Assembly: GCA_008360975.2 (NCBI GenBank) | Contig: CM039211.1 | Coordinates: 71,197,965 to 71,261,964, forward strand | Direction: 5' to 3' | Length of the DNA: 64,000 nucleotides | Source: Lichenostomus cassidix | Taxonomy: Eukaryota > Chordata > Aves > Passeriformes > Meliphagidae | Shown: positions 10,991 through 23,220 of the stretch, piece by piece | Numbering within the stretch: the stretch's first letter is position 1 | Layout of the letters: every line of letters starts with the position of its first letter | Notes under the pieces: generated by a model | What the model saw: only the letters and a program-made list of their open reading frames with translations | What the model was told of the DNA's origin: nothing | Database searches by the model: none | Made by a program: the position numbers and the translations under genes

Positions 10991-12680
10991 ACTGCCTGTT
11001 GCTATATCTCACTCACTATATTAGGAATACTCTGACCATGACTATAGACTGGGGCACATGATGATGCAAACCCTGTGAATGTTTACTGTTTATTTATGGA
11101 GCAACATCAGTAAATAGATGTTTTATACAGACTGATTTTCTTGGAAGCATTGGGATGGCTTATGCTGCAGACGGATATTAAGGACCTTTAGGAAGTTATT
11201 TTAATTATGTAAGTTTTTAAAAATTGTTATTCCAAATTTCATAAGGAGTCTGTGTTCAGCCTTGCATTTCAGTGGGTTTTTTTTAGTCTGGTTTTCAAAA
11301 TAACTTTTGACAGTTTGGATGCTGAATGCTCCTGAATATTGCTCCACAGACATCAGGATAAATTCCTGTGTACCTGCTGCATCCTTTGAAGTTCAGTTGC
11401 AGTTGGAGGGATGGAATGAATGCCTGGTCCAGGTGGGGTGCATAATTTTCTGTGGAATAAAGCCATGTGTGGGAATTACCGCTATTCATCATGGATGCTT
11501 TGTAATAAAGGCATTACAGTGCCTCTCTTCACAAATCTGCAGCTATGTGGGATCCCATTAACATCCTCAGGATGAAAGATCTGACTAGTCTGAGCAAAGA
11601 GCTCAAGTGCAAAGAGAAGGATTTACCCCTGCTCGCACCGAGGACGGCAGCAAGGACCACCACTAAGGCAGGTGCTTTTATCTCTGAACTTATAAATAAG
11701 GCAAGGCGCAGATGAAAGACCAGGACAGCCAGTGTGGCAAAAGACACTGCAAAAGATGCTGTGAATAAAAGGAGAAGGGAAAAAAACATCCTCCCATGCT
11801 TGTGTCAGCTCTGTCTGCAGGTGGCTGTGTGTCTCATCCAAATCTGCAGGTGTTTCCCTCAGAACTCCATCACCCACTGTCTTTCCTAAGGGTCTCTGTC
11901 TTAATCAGAGCAGGAGGAAAAATCCAAGATGAGTATCACTACTTATTGAACTCTGCAAGAGGAAAAAAAATAAAAATAAAGCAAATTCGTTTAAAAGAGA
12001 AGTAGAAAATGGAGCACACATGAAATGCGCCATCTGTCCACAAATTAGGAAGAAAAAGGTTTTATTGCTGAAAGCAAGCACTTTTTGGTTTTATCCAAAA
12101 CATTATTACCAAAAAATAAAAACATAGAAATGCATATTTCAGTTGATCAAAATGTTTGGGAAATAAACATCTGTTCTGCTGAACTCTTTGAGGCAAAAAT
12201 ATTTTTTATTTTTTTGTTTTGAAAAGAATCCTAATTTTGCTTTGACATGCATATTCAAGTGAAATATTCTAATTATCAGCTGAAATTGTGCTTTCTCAGA
12301 AATTGCATTTCTATTTTTAATTCATTTCCATAAAGTTTGAAAATTAAATAAGAAAAGCTGTCCCTAGATGAAATATGTTATTAGAATAAAACATTTAAAA
12401 AAGTAATTTAAAAGTTTGTGACACAAAAGGGAGGACTTATTAAAAAAATCCACTCTTACCTTAATAACATGTCTGATTATGTGTTTCCCATTATTTGTTT
12501 TAACACACCTCCTTCCTCTTCCAAATAAAACCAAAAAATCACAGTGACTTTTCAAAATTAACTATGAAAGGCACAATAAATCCCAAACAATTAGACACCA
12601 CACGTATAAACACCTGATTTCTCACGTAACTCTCCTAATGATTCAGACCATAAGGAGAACAATTTTGCTACCCATGTAGT
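10991..12680. other. Unique-looking AT-rich sequence
   Basis: About 1.7 kb with no recognised gene or mobile element. 12040-12600 is rich in A and T runs. Open frames near 11300-11880 overlap on opposite strands and are likely chance. Confidence 0.5.
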
Positions 12681-12790
12681 TATAGAATCACAGAACCATT
12701 AGGCTGGAAAAGACCTCTGAGATCACTGAGTCCAACACATTTCACTGTCCTCATTAACACTGCAGTCCATTGCACTCAGACATCCTTATT
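12681..12790 (-). repeat. CR1 LINE 3' end, second subfamily
   Basis: The plus strand reads TATAGAATCACAGAACCATT then AGGCTGGAAAAGACCTCTGA and GAGTCCAACA. This is the variant CR1 end with GGAAAAGACCT and AGTCCAAC rather than GGGACCTTAAAG. The copy at 63208 has the same variant. Confidence 0.82.
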
Positions 12791-14189
12791 CACACACGAG
12801 GAGAGTCAGTGAACCTCTAAATCACAGCAAATCTTTGCATTATAAATAAGTGCTGTGGGATGAGTAAAACGGAAAGAAAATATCAACTGCTGCTAACTCC
12901 TGTTCCAAAAAATTCAAGTGAAAGTCTTCTAACAAAGTCCTGCTTGGGAAAAGACAAATGAGAGTTTGATTGTAGTGATGGTCTTCATATGTCCAAGATG
13001 TACACTAGCATGAAAAACCTGAAAGGTTCTAGCAGCTAAACCAGAAAATGAAGAGGATACACTTCTAAAGTTTTCTACACTGTTATGTGTGCATTTCAGT
13101 GGAATATAGGATGATTCTTCCTGGACAGCCACAGAGGAGGCTTAGGACACAGAACAAGCTCACAAAAAGTACCTTTGAAAGACAGAAAAAGATGTCTCCC
13201 CATATAAAAATCTAATTTTATTCTTCGTCACTGGGTAGTAATGTTTACAATATAAGAGGAGAGTGAGCTGCAAGAATGTTATTAAGTCCTTTTCTTCAAA
13301 AACTCCAGAGATCTTCAGAGAACCTATAGTTTCTAATTAACTAAAGCTTTCTATGGTTTTACAGTATAATAAACCAAGCAAGTGTTGCTCAACCAAGCCA
13401 TGAAATTATCCAAATATACACTTTCAGACTGTGTGTTGTTTCAGCTCCCATTTTAATAAAAATATAGAGGAAAAATATCAATGGGGGCTTGACAAACATC
13501 TGGCTGCGTCCTCCCACCCACACAACTTCCCAGGCACAGAAGATCTTTTAATCCTTCAAGTTCAAAAAATAAAAACATTCAAGCTTTTGCTAGGAACATT
13601 CAATCCAGGTCTTATCAGGGCTTCTGATACAGGGAGTTTTCATAACAAGAAATGCATCCCATATGCTTCAAAACTCTCCCTGATAGCACACAGTGCAGAC
13701 AGCTGCTGCTGCTGCCTTCAATTACACCCCTGGCTTTGGGGTCTGAAGTGTGGGGAGGTCTTCTCTTTGACTTCTGCAAAGTCCACAGCTTGCTCCTGGA
13801 AGAACACCTCTTTAGATATTTATCTCCTGTAGGTGAAGAAGACATCATTTAAGTACGTTTTTAAAATTTCGGAAAAAAGCCAGTGCTCGGTGTGTGGTTG
13901 TTCCTTTCTATGGTGGTTTAAGCTATGGGTTGAATGGAGAGAGGTTCTGTGTGGCAGGGGAGAGTGGCACCAACACGAGCAAAAATAAATCTTGAACAGT
14001 CTGTCTAATTTGGAAGCTGCAGCAGAACTTTCCACTCAGGCTGCACAATGTCCTCACCATCAGGAAAAACTGAATTCTGGCTTTCCAGGGCTTTGTACAC
14101 TGTTTCTACTGGAACTTGGAGGCGAAATTCTCCCAGGAAGACTCGAGAGAGAGACCCCTGTGCTGTGTGGAAAGTCTCAGTGGTGCCTT
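12791..14189. other. Unique-looking sequence
   Basis: No repeat ends recognised. A 133-codon plus-strand frame (13431-13832) overlaps an opposite frame and shows no motif. I also see nothing persuasive in the somewhat GC-richer part 13900-14180. Confidence 0.5.
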
Positions 14190-14331
14190 CACAGAGTCAC
14201 AGAATGGTTAAGGCTGAAAGGACCTTAAAGCTCCTCTCATTCCACCCCCTCATTCCACCTTTTGCTATCCCAGGTTGCTCTAAAACCCATCCAAGCTGGC
14301 CTTGAACACTTCCAGGGATGGGAAGTCTACA
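14190..14331 (-). repeat. CR1 LINE fragment, 3' end
   Basis: Starts CACAGAGTCACAGAATGGTT, continues GAAAGGACCTTAAAGCTCCT and CCAGGTTGCTCTAAAACCC, and stops after CCAGGGATGGGAAGTCTAC. It is truncated at about 140 bp. Confidence 0.88.
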
Positions 14332-15944
14332 ATATTGTCTATAACTAGCTAAGAATACGTATAAAATAACTATTTTTTAATTGTCTTTTTGGTTTGGTTT
14401 GGTGAACTTTTTTCTCCTTTTCTGAGACCTTATTAGTATATTCCTTTATACAAATATTTTATGAACTACTTGAACTTTTTTCCAAGAGCAAGGACTAAGG
14501 GAGATCTGAAATCTTCTCCTCTTCACCCTGCCCTTCCTTCTGAAGGGAATCAGCTTTACAGAGCCCTTCTGCATTTGAGGGCTGACATGAAATGGGTTTT
14601 GAATTTCACCCCAGAAAAATGTGGTATTAAGTGTTGGGAGTGAAGAGGCTACTTCCATTTGAAATGAAAGCATCTGGTAATTCTCCCATTTAGGGTGTGC
14701 CTGCCTGTTTCTGCTTTTGTACTAGAAGTGTGATCATTACTCTTTATAACATTTATAATAATTTCTAAGTGATTACCAGTAAAACTCCTTAGGAAATGAG
14801 ATAAAATCAGTAATTAAAAACACAAAGGAAGAGATGTAATTAAATGAGACATGGAATGGTATTTTCACTATTTTGAACCCTTTATATGTCTGTATTTTAA
14901 CCAATTAATTCAAATAATAGTGGCATTCAAATAAGAACAGTTAGATTTAACACAGAGCACCATTTCAATTTTTGTTCTTTTTCTGGGGTTTCAGGATTTT
15001 CTTTTTTCTTTGCAGTAAGAAAAAAAGAAATGAAAATTCAGAAGACATGGAAAAGAGAAATGAAGAAAAATAACTTCTTTAGAAGGAAATTACATGATAA
15101 GAATTAAACAAATATACAAAAAAAAGTGTAAAAGTGCTATATAAAACAATAATTGTATAAAGTTAATAGCTGTATTTTTTAATTTATTGATTTTGCTACT
15201 TTGTGGTGTGATTGCATGTGTGTAAGTACATTTTATTAGCATTCATGGACAACCCTGCTTGTTCAGGGAGACTGTGCCCAGTGTGCCTCAGTGTTGCTGA
15301 AGGGGAAACTGGAATATATTTGTCTGTGATAAAATCTGTGATGCATCAGCAATATCCAAGAATAAATAAGATGAGAAGACCTCCACATGTCTTGGCTCTG
15401 TTTTCACTGACTGTTTGTCACAGAAGAGTAACAGGGAGGGTGGAATTATCAGGAATTTCATAGTGAAGTGGAATGTGGGAAATTTAGAAACATGGCATAT
15501 TCCTGTAAGGATTCAGGGCAGAGTGGAGTAGGTTATCCTAGGCCTTAGTTAATAAATAGTTGCCAATGAAAGAACAAAATTAAAATACAGATCAGGAATT
15601 TAAAAAAGTTGCTTTTCCATTCTCAGAGGAAATAGTAAAGAATGCTGTACTCCACAAAACAGAGGCTTGCCCTTGAAGCTAAAAACTGCATCCATCACCA
15701 TGAAGACACTGTCCTAATCTTCACCCTACGAAAATGTTAAAATAATATTGGGTTAAGAAGGCCATCAAAATGGTAATAACTCTTACGCTGGTAGAAGATT
15801 TAAAAAAAAAAATACTAACTGAAAGCTGGTATTGTGTTGAGAGGGAAAAGAATAGGAAAAAAGAGACAAACAATTACTACTCTTGGGTAGTAATTGTGGC
15901 TTTGATTTAGAGACTGGACAAAGGACTGAGGTAGATTTTGAGGA
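14332..15944. other. AT-rich unique-looking sequence
   Basis: No gene or mobile-element ends seen. 14740-15200 is strongly A/T-rich. Confidence 0.55.
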
Positions 15945-15967
15945 TTTTTTTTTTTTTTTTTTTTTTT
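15945..15967. repeat. T23 homopolymer
   Basis: Uninterrupted T run on the plus strand, followed by AGCATAAACC. If read as the poly(A) tail of a minus-strand retrocopy, I cannot identify a source transcript downstream. Confidence 0.92.
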
Positions 15968-17811
15968 AGCATAAACCAGAATCATGTGTTCACTCTGCGT
16001 TTATGGTGCACCAGTAGCACCAACCTCTCTTTGTAATTCATGGCCTCTCATTTTAACTCATGATGTGTCTCCAATAGCAAGACGCACAGAGGTCAGTCTG
16101 AACTCTCTATCCCTCTTATCTTTTGATTACTTACATTCCCCTGCCTTCTTTAAACCATTGCTCAGATATGATAAACAACAGCTCTCCATACCTATAAACT
16201 TTTGACTCTAGGAAGACTCCATCTGGGTCTGTTTAGCAACATTGCTTCTCTGGTTGTAAGGTCTGCTAATAATTTGGATGGGGAATGTAAGCAGATAGAC
16301 AAGAGAGGTTATATTTTGTCTGTAAAGCTTACATAGGGTAAAACATATTGAGAACATAGAACTTTGGGGAACAAAATGAGCCTGAGATAAAAAACAAATG
16401 TTTCATAGATGTCGTCTCCTGTGTGCTAGTTATCAGCCCTATTCACTAGCTGTGGATTCAAAAGATGGATTAAGGTTTGGAGCACTTTGCCACTGAGCAT
16501 TTACAGACCATTTAATCTGCAGTGTCTTGGAGTTCCAGTTGAAGAGACTGCAAACTTTGGAAATAAGAGTGTTATCAAAGTTCACACAACCTCAGTCTTC
16601 TCCTACTGTGTTTTATCTTGGGATTGAGCCCTGGCCTCCTGAAATGTTCTCAAAGGTCAGGATATAGCGATCGTTTTGTGGTGAGTCCTCTGAGGTTATG
16701 AGTGCTGCCCATACCCAGTTAATTTCAGCTGTATTCATTCACACAGTGTCAATGTAAGTCCCAAAACATCCATCAGCTGAAAAGTCAGCTTTGTCAAAAT
16801 CAAAAATTATCTTTGCAACAAAATTCCTCAGAGCATTCTTATGAAGGGGAAAGATTGAGATTTAAGTCACTGTTTCCAATCAGAGGCAACCAAACCCATT
16901 GAGGGAGACATGAAATATTTCTGTTCTCTTTGGTGAAGTGCAAAAGAAAATTCTCTAAAATTGAGTCTCATCATTTCACAGACAGAAATTTCCTTTTTTC
17001 TGGCAGACCTGCTAATAGTTTGCTTTCACACTGGACAGCTGGCAGTCATCAGTGGCAATTAAATCACAATTAGAGCAGACGCAATTTCCGAATTCTACAG
17101 AAACCTTTATATTTTTGTTAAAATATTCCTTAATTTCAGGAAAACAATAACTAGAAGGAACAGCTTTCAGCTTTTAATATATTATCTCTCCAGAAGAGCA
17201 AAATAGTTAACATCACCAGACAACAGCCCATCATGTCTAAACAATAATCACATCAAAATTCAGTAAGAAAAATAATTTGAAATGTGATCCAGTGATCACT
17301 GGCCTCCTCTTTCCAAGACAATTTGGAAATATACCAAAGCTTTCCTATTTGTTTTCTAAACCACAGTCTATTTGCAAGTCTGATGACACAAAATGTTATG
17401 TGTTGTCTTTCAGAATGATCATATTTTATCTTTCTTAAATTGGACAGCAAATAATTTTGAATTTCTTTTTCCCATAGATAGTATAGTATCTTAGGACTTG
17501 ATGTAACTTGAATAAGAGTTCACAGCCCTAGTGTCAGGGGGGAACAGAACACTACCAAAAACTACATAAATTATCAGGCAAGTGAGATATTTGCAAAGAA
17601 GATGAAGGCAAGAGACCTCCAGCAATACTGAGATGAAAATGGTTTAACCCTGAAATACTGCAGGCAAGTAAAAAACAGTATTTTGAGAGTGGTTGGCTTA
17701 TATCTGCAAGGCTGAAGACCTTCCTCACCTGACACATACCTGTGCCTTTAATCGCTCTGGTGATTGAAGCCACCACATTTCCCATTTTTTCATTTTTTCA
17801 CATTTGCCAAG
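15968..17811. other. Unique-looking sequence
   Basis: No recognised repeats or genes. Open frames are at most 77 codons. Confidence 0.5.
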
Positions 17812-17889
17812 GCCCCAGCTGCCTTGTGTGCCTGTGGTGTTGCCCATGGTTACTGAGGATGAAGATGGTTTAGGAGAAGACTGAAGAAG
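17812..17889 (+). other. Candidate non-coding exon 1 (splice-bounded)
   Basis: Upstream is a pyrimidine-rich run with two T6 blocks, then CATTTGCCAAG as a possible acceptor. Downstream the segment ends CTGAAGAAG followed by a consensus donor, GTAAGT at 17890-17895. All three frames carry stops within the 78 bases, so if it is an exon it is untranslated. It pairs with the candidate at 18117-18279, giving a 227-bp intron. This is inferred from splice motifs only. Confidence 0.22.
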
Positions 17890-18116
17890 GTAAGTACAAC
17901 AAATTTTACTTAGTCTGAAATAAAAGGGCAGAGTTCTGTCCTAGGTGTACAAACACTCAGAATGAGAAAAGTAGAATTTAAAAGAATGTTTTCACCATGA
18001 AGATCATGGTAGGATGGGAAATCAACTACAGTAAGAGGCAGAAGTTGAGGAGAAATTTCCATACAAATGTACGGAGAAAATTATATAGAATAAGATTATT
18101 TTTTTCCTTTTTTCAG

Positions 18117-18279
18117 GGGGGAAGAGATGTTCAAGAGAGAAAACAGACTGGGAAATCAACACTAAGGCAAGGAATGGCAAAACTCAGAGAGAATTTAACT
18201 GCCAGCATCAAAAGCAACACTGAAACAGATAAAGGAGGAATGAAGAGTGTAAGGAATGACCAGAGCTCCTGGAGGGTGT
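18117..18279 (+). other. Candidate exon 2 (splice-bounded, one frame open)
   Basis: Preceded by a strong acceptor (TATTTTTTTCCTTTTTTCAG, ending 18116) and followed by a good donor (GTAAGT at 18280-18285). The 163 bases are open in one frame, encoding a hydrophilic segment rich in K, R, S and T with no domain I recognise. The flanking open frame runs 17997-18296. It could be a lncRNA exon or chance. Confidence 0.25.
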
Positions 18280-21200
18280 GTAAGTGTTGTCTGTGAAAGT
18301 ATAAATACTATTGCAGTGAAAAGTCTGGAGCTTTGTCCAAACCTCAAACGCTACTGGTTCTCTGCAATAACAGCTCTGTGTGAAAAATATCTTCCTTAAA
18401 AAGACAGTATTAAAATTGCAAGGCAAACTGATTCTGAACCAAATTCAAGATTTTCTGATGCCAACAACTGGATTATCAATTGTTGTTTTGTTTGCTTAAC
18501 CAGACCATGTTAATCAGTGCAATCAGTTCAAGTGAAGTAAAAATAATCTTTTAATTTACTAGTACCAAAATTATGAAAATATGCAGAATTCTTTGATATA
18601 GCACTGACCATACACCCATGCATGATTTATATTTTCTTTTAGAAAAGAAAGGTCTTGCCTAAAACTCTGAGGCAGCAGACAGGAATTTTGTACAACAGAC
18701 ATACAACAGCTTACAGCAGGATTGCTCTACAGATGTGGTGATTTCAAGAAGTGAGGGTGCAAGGCTTCTGGAAGGGGATCTGGATTTTTATTAGAGTAGT
18801 GTATGTACTTGAGGGGAAAAAAGGTAACTTTTAATTGTGTAAGTCCTTCTTTATGCATGGGGAATTTGTGTGATTGTTTGTTTGTTTTGTTTTAATAGTT
18901 AAATTAGGAATTTTAAAAGGTTTAAGGGTTTACCATAAAGAAATTTAACAGGTTAGGAGAAAAACCCAACACATGCCAGGTGTTCAGGATTTCTACTCTT
19001 CAGTTCATTTTTTTAGGAAACCCAAACCAAATATTTGTATTAAGAGATTTCAGTTTCCCAAACGCAGTCTTCACTTTTGCCAACAGATGGGAGTAGAGTC
19101 AAGGAAATAGTGAGCTGCTGGTGTTAGCATATTGTTCAGGGTGCTAAAATGTATTTCCTAGAACTGCAAAAAAAATTATAAAATACTATATTCAGAATGT
19201 GAGGGAGAAATTTCCTTACCAAATTCTAAAATGACAGATCTCAGTCAGAGAAAACATACAAAACAATACTTGGTATCTTCAATACAGTCATTTTTTTGAC
19301 CTAAGCTTCCTGAATGGTGTCTCATGTCGACATCCATTCTCCAACCATCCTATCAGGCAGTGTCAAGGAGGAAGAAAGCTCAGAACTCTCCATCCTCCAG
19401 TGATGATTCATGACCACAGAGTAGCCATCAAGGTCATCCAATCTGACTTCCTCCAGCAGCGACCAGAGAGGAAGTGACCTTGTGTTAAAAGCTTTTAATT
19501 GCAGTAAACCAAACCATTTGTATTCTTTTCAGTGATTACACTTTCTGGTACATTGCTTTGAATGATGATTACTGTCTAGTCCAAATGCAAGTTGGGGGAA
19601 ACATATGTTTATAAATAGCTTCTATTACAATAAGATTTGTAAGCTCTGCTGCATCTTTAAAGTAAAATGTTTTTTTTGGGTAAGCACAGAGCAGAACGTC
19701 ATAGCCTTCAATACACTCACACAGATTTAATTGTCCTATGTTTTAACTCTTGGGCAAATGTCTAGTTCCATTTCCAGCACATGCCCTAAGATTTGGAACA
19801 CTCATATGGCACCTGCATTTCTCCAGTCACTACAGAGACAGGGTAGTTAGATGCATACCTAATTTAGGCATCCCAGATATCTGATAGGATGCGATTGGGT
19901 CACAAGGATGTAGTCTTGACTAGTGAATTGATATTTTATCAGAATGCATCTGAGGAATAATTTAAATTATTTTCTTTTCAGAAGTTGGGAAGCTTTAAAA
20001 TCATTTATATAGTCCATTTGTCTTAAAAATGCCACGTCTAAACATGAGCAAAAAGTAGAAATTTCAGGCCTGTGTGATCTGACACGTGCTTAACTATTAA
20101 AAGCCTTTGTGAAATTGCATACTTAGATAAATTCCTATCAAATTTATTGACAAATCTAACACTTTCCCTCAAAATATTTTGATTTAATTTAATCAACAAT
20201 TCCTGGTGGAAGTATTTAAGCATGTCCCTGTCAGAAATCATTCAAGTGTCTGTTATATTTACATGAAAGGACTTATGTCAGAACAGGATTGCAGTAATGC
20301 ATCAGAAATTTGTACCAACACTGATCAGTTTCCAGGGATAGACAGGGAGATAAGTCATGTTTTTGGCACATCATGAAGCTGTGTAGTGGGTTGGTCATCT
20401 CTTTAAGAAAGAGGCCAAGACATCAGAATTATCCCCTTCAATCCTTCAGGAAAGCACTTGGGAGGATAATGGCCACAAGCAGTGACCAGAATTTCCACTT
20501 TGCCTCCTTGCAGGAGTTTCTTGACCGAACAAAGTGTAAAATGCAGAAACGTGGATTAACATGTCTGAAGTTAAGGTCACCATCATGGACTGTGCCTTTT
20601 TTTTACTCCTGCTACTGAGCAAGAAGGCCAGTGATTTGTTCTTATTTCTCAGAATGGATTCACTGACTCTTAACTTTCGTTCCCAGAATAAAACTCTAGA
20701 ATTATTATTATGAAAATCAGTTTTTATTAGCAACTACTGAAATTATATTCCTATTTTATTAGCATTTAATTTTATGAATATGTCAAAAAAAACCCACCCC
20801 TTCTTCCAGTTAATGATTTCTGTTCTGTGTGCCCTTAATACAAAACTTCCAAATCTCATTAGCAGAACCAACCATTGAAATGTACAATCTTAATAAAGCA
20901 CAATGGAAAACTGCTGATACAGTAAGTTTGGAGTACAAATTTGGTAACTTTTATAATCACAGTGGAAAATTGAGTACTGATGGTGTATACTATTACCTTG
21001 ACTAATATGGAAAATATCTTTTCAGAAGGAAGAGTATAGGAATATACTTTTTGTTCTGTGATTTGAGGCAATCCAACACTTTGGTGGATCTCTTATAAAC
21101 TGAGACTGATTAGACTTTTGCAGAAATCCACTACTCAGGTGTGGCATTTGGATTCACAGAAATGATCCTGTCAATTCTTTGAGCATAATTTGTATTTTTT

Positions 21201-22908
21201 CCCAAGTATGTTACTTAGGATTTTATCTATAAGATACTTTGTTCCATAGCTTGATTTGTAATCCAAGATTTATCTGGTAATCAGGGGGATTTAACCTCTT
21301 TTCAAAAGCTGAAGTCCATGATCAAAGCTAGTTAATCTGTTTACACAAATATATATTAGCCATATGCACAGCTCTTTGGATTGCTTCCCATACTATTCCC
21401 TGGGTACCAGGAAGGCAAACAGTTTTGGTGAGATTACTGAGAGAGGACAGAAATAGAAACTGGGGTGGGAATTAGCTCGTGCAATTGTACAAATAAAAGT
21501 AGGAAAAAACAAACAAATAAAAGTAGACCTAAACACCTGGATGTCTACAGGTCGCTTTGTTACCAAAAATCAGATTTAACCAATGCTGAAATATCATTTA
21601 GTTCTTAGGGTCTCAATGTCCATTTGTCTGCCCTAATGTGGGCTGGGTGATTCTCAGATCCTGCATTCCACCATCAGTGGCCAGACTCTCAGCCCAGATA
21701 TCCCTGGTGCTATCAGCTTTCTCCCAGCTAGAAAGGAGCAGGCAGAGCCCATCACAAAGATAACTGGAATAAGGATGCAAGAACACCACACTCTTCCAGG
21801 TCTGAAAATAATTTTGACTCAAGACAACCCTGATTTGCTATCTGCTTATTTTTTCAGACACATGCCCATTTTTATAAATTCTCAGTATAAGAGAAGATTT
21901 CTATGGGAGTTTGTGTGAGCTGCAAAGCAACAGAGCTGTTCCATATTTAACTGATGACTCATTGTACCATGTATGATGTTGTTGGCCATTTGGAAATGGT
22001 AATTTTCACTGCTCTACCACAGTTTATGCTATGCCTTCTGCAAAGTCCAACACAGAGTTGATAAATTCCCTGAGTGATGAGGCCTTTGAGATATTGTTGA
22101 ACCAAAGCTAACAAACAGAGCCCAGAGAGAACCTTATTTATCATCACTTTTTATTTTGGAGAGGAAATGCTGTGTGTGGCAGTAGTTCAGTTGTAATTAA
22201 ACAGGAACTGATATACAATTTCCTTCGGTGAAGCACAGAACTACTTCTTACTAGAATTGCTAATTAGACAGTATGGGAGGTATCATGAAAAAATAATGAC
22301 CACTTTGCTAGTCCCTAGTTTCCTGGGCTGGGGAGAGGGAGCAGGAGATTGCAAACGCTGTTAAGATATTTCATTCATTTTATGTGGCATTTTGAAACCA
22401 GGGATGGAGAAATGCCCTATGTATGTAATGACCCACCTTCTCAAAGTTATGATGTGGCACTTACACAGATTTCACTTGAAGTAGAGGGCTTCTGGATTTA
22501 AAACTTGAGAAATCTATCCAATAATGTTGGCTTTTAAACCTGACAAAGTGGCTGATGCTGTTTCCTAAAAGGAAGCTTCTGTGGTATCCAAACAAAAGCT
22601 GTGAGAAGTGTTTTTATACTGATTAAACTGCAATTACCTTCATAATCATGTTGTGCATCAGCATATTGACTTAGAATGAGCATACCCCATCAGCTCTCCT
22701 GTTCTGCACCATACCTTGAACAGGTTTGTTGGGTTTTTTTTCTGATACATGGATTAAAAGTTTGTTTCCTGGTGAAATGATGGCAACATTGCCCTGCTGA
22801 CTCTGCCAGAGTGGGATTATCCCTGGTGAAGTCACACAAAGGCAAGCAGTAATATTTTAAGCTGGAACCACAAAATTTGCAGGTGTTACCAATCAGGACC
22901 CTGTGTTT
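18280..22908. other. Unique-looking AT-rich sequence, 4.6 kb
   Basis: No recognised gene, RNA or mobile element. The largest frames are 81 codons (20373-20618, plus) and 95 codons (20446-20733, minus). They overlap each other and show no motif. Confidence 0.5.
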
Positions 22909-23075
22909 CATAGAATCACAGAAGATTTTGGGTTGAAAGGACCTTAAAGACTATCCAGTTACACTCCCTGCCATGGGCAGGGACTCCTTCCTCTAGACCA
23001 GGGTGCTCCAAGCCCCATCCAACCTGGCCTTGGACACTTCCAGGGTTGGGGTAACCACAGCTTCTCTGGGAAACA
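22909..23075 (-). repeat. CR1 LINE 3' end, minus strand
   Basis: Starts CATAGAATCACAGAAGATTT and continues through TGCCATGGGCAGGGACTCC, CCAACCTGGCCTTGGACACT and CCACAGCTTCTCTGGGAAAC. Its truncated end faces the truncated end of the next CR1. Confidence 0.9.
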
Positions 23076-23109
23076 CATCTTTGTCTCCTTTGTCAATTCT
23101 CAAAACCCA

Positions 23110-23220
23110 CCAGGACATAATCCTGTGCAACCTGCTCTAAGTGAATCTGCTTTAGCAGAGGTGTTGGACTAGATGATCACTCTTCTAATCCCAACCATTC
23201 CATGGTTCTATGGTTCCATG
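23110..23220 (+). repeat. CR1 LINE 3' end, plus strand, different subfamily
   Basis: Contains GCAACCTGCTCTAAGTGAAT, AGCAGAGGTGTTGGACTAGA and TGATC, and ends CCCAACCATTCCATGGTTCT ATGG. The GTTGGACTAGATGATC block marks a subfamily distinct from the neighbouring minus-strand copy. Confidence 0.85.

Noticed and set aside
10683..11012. Plus-strand K/N/T-rich frame and minus-strand F/C-rich frames resembling membrane proteins
   Set aside because: Translation of an A/C-only tract. The apparent hydrophobicity comes from TTT and TTG codons on the minus strand.
13431..13832. 133-codon plus-strand frame
   Set aside because: No motif, no convincing splice context, and overlapped by an opposite frame of similar quality.
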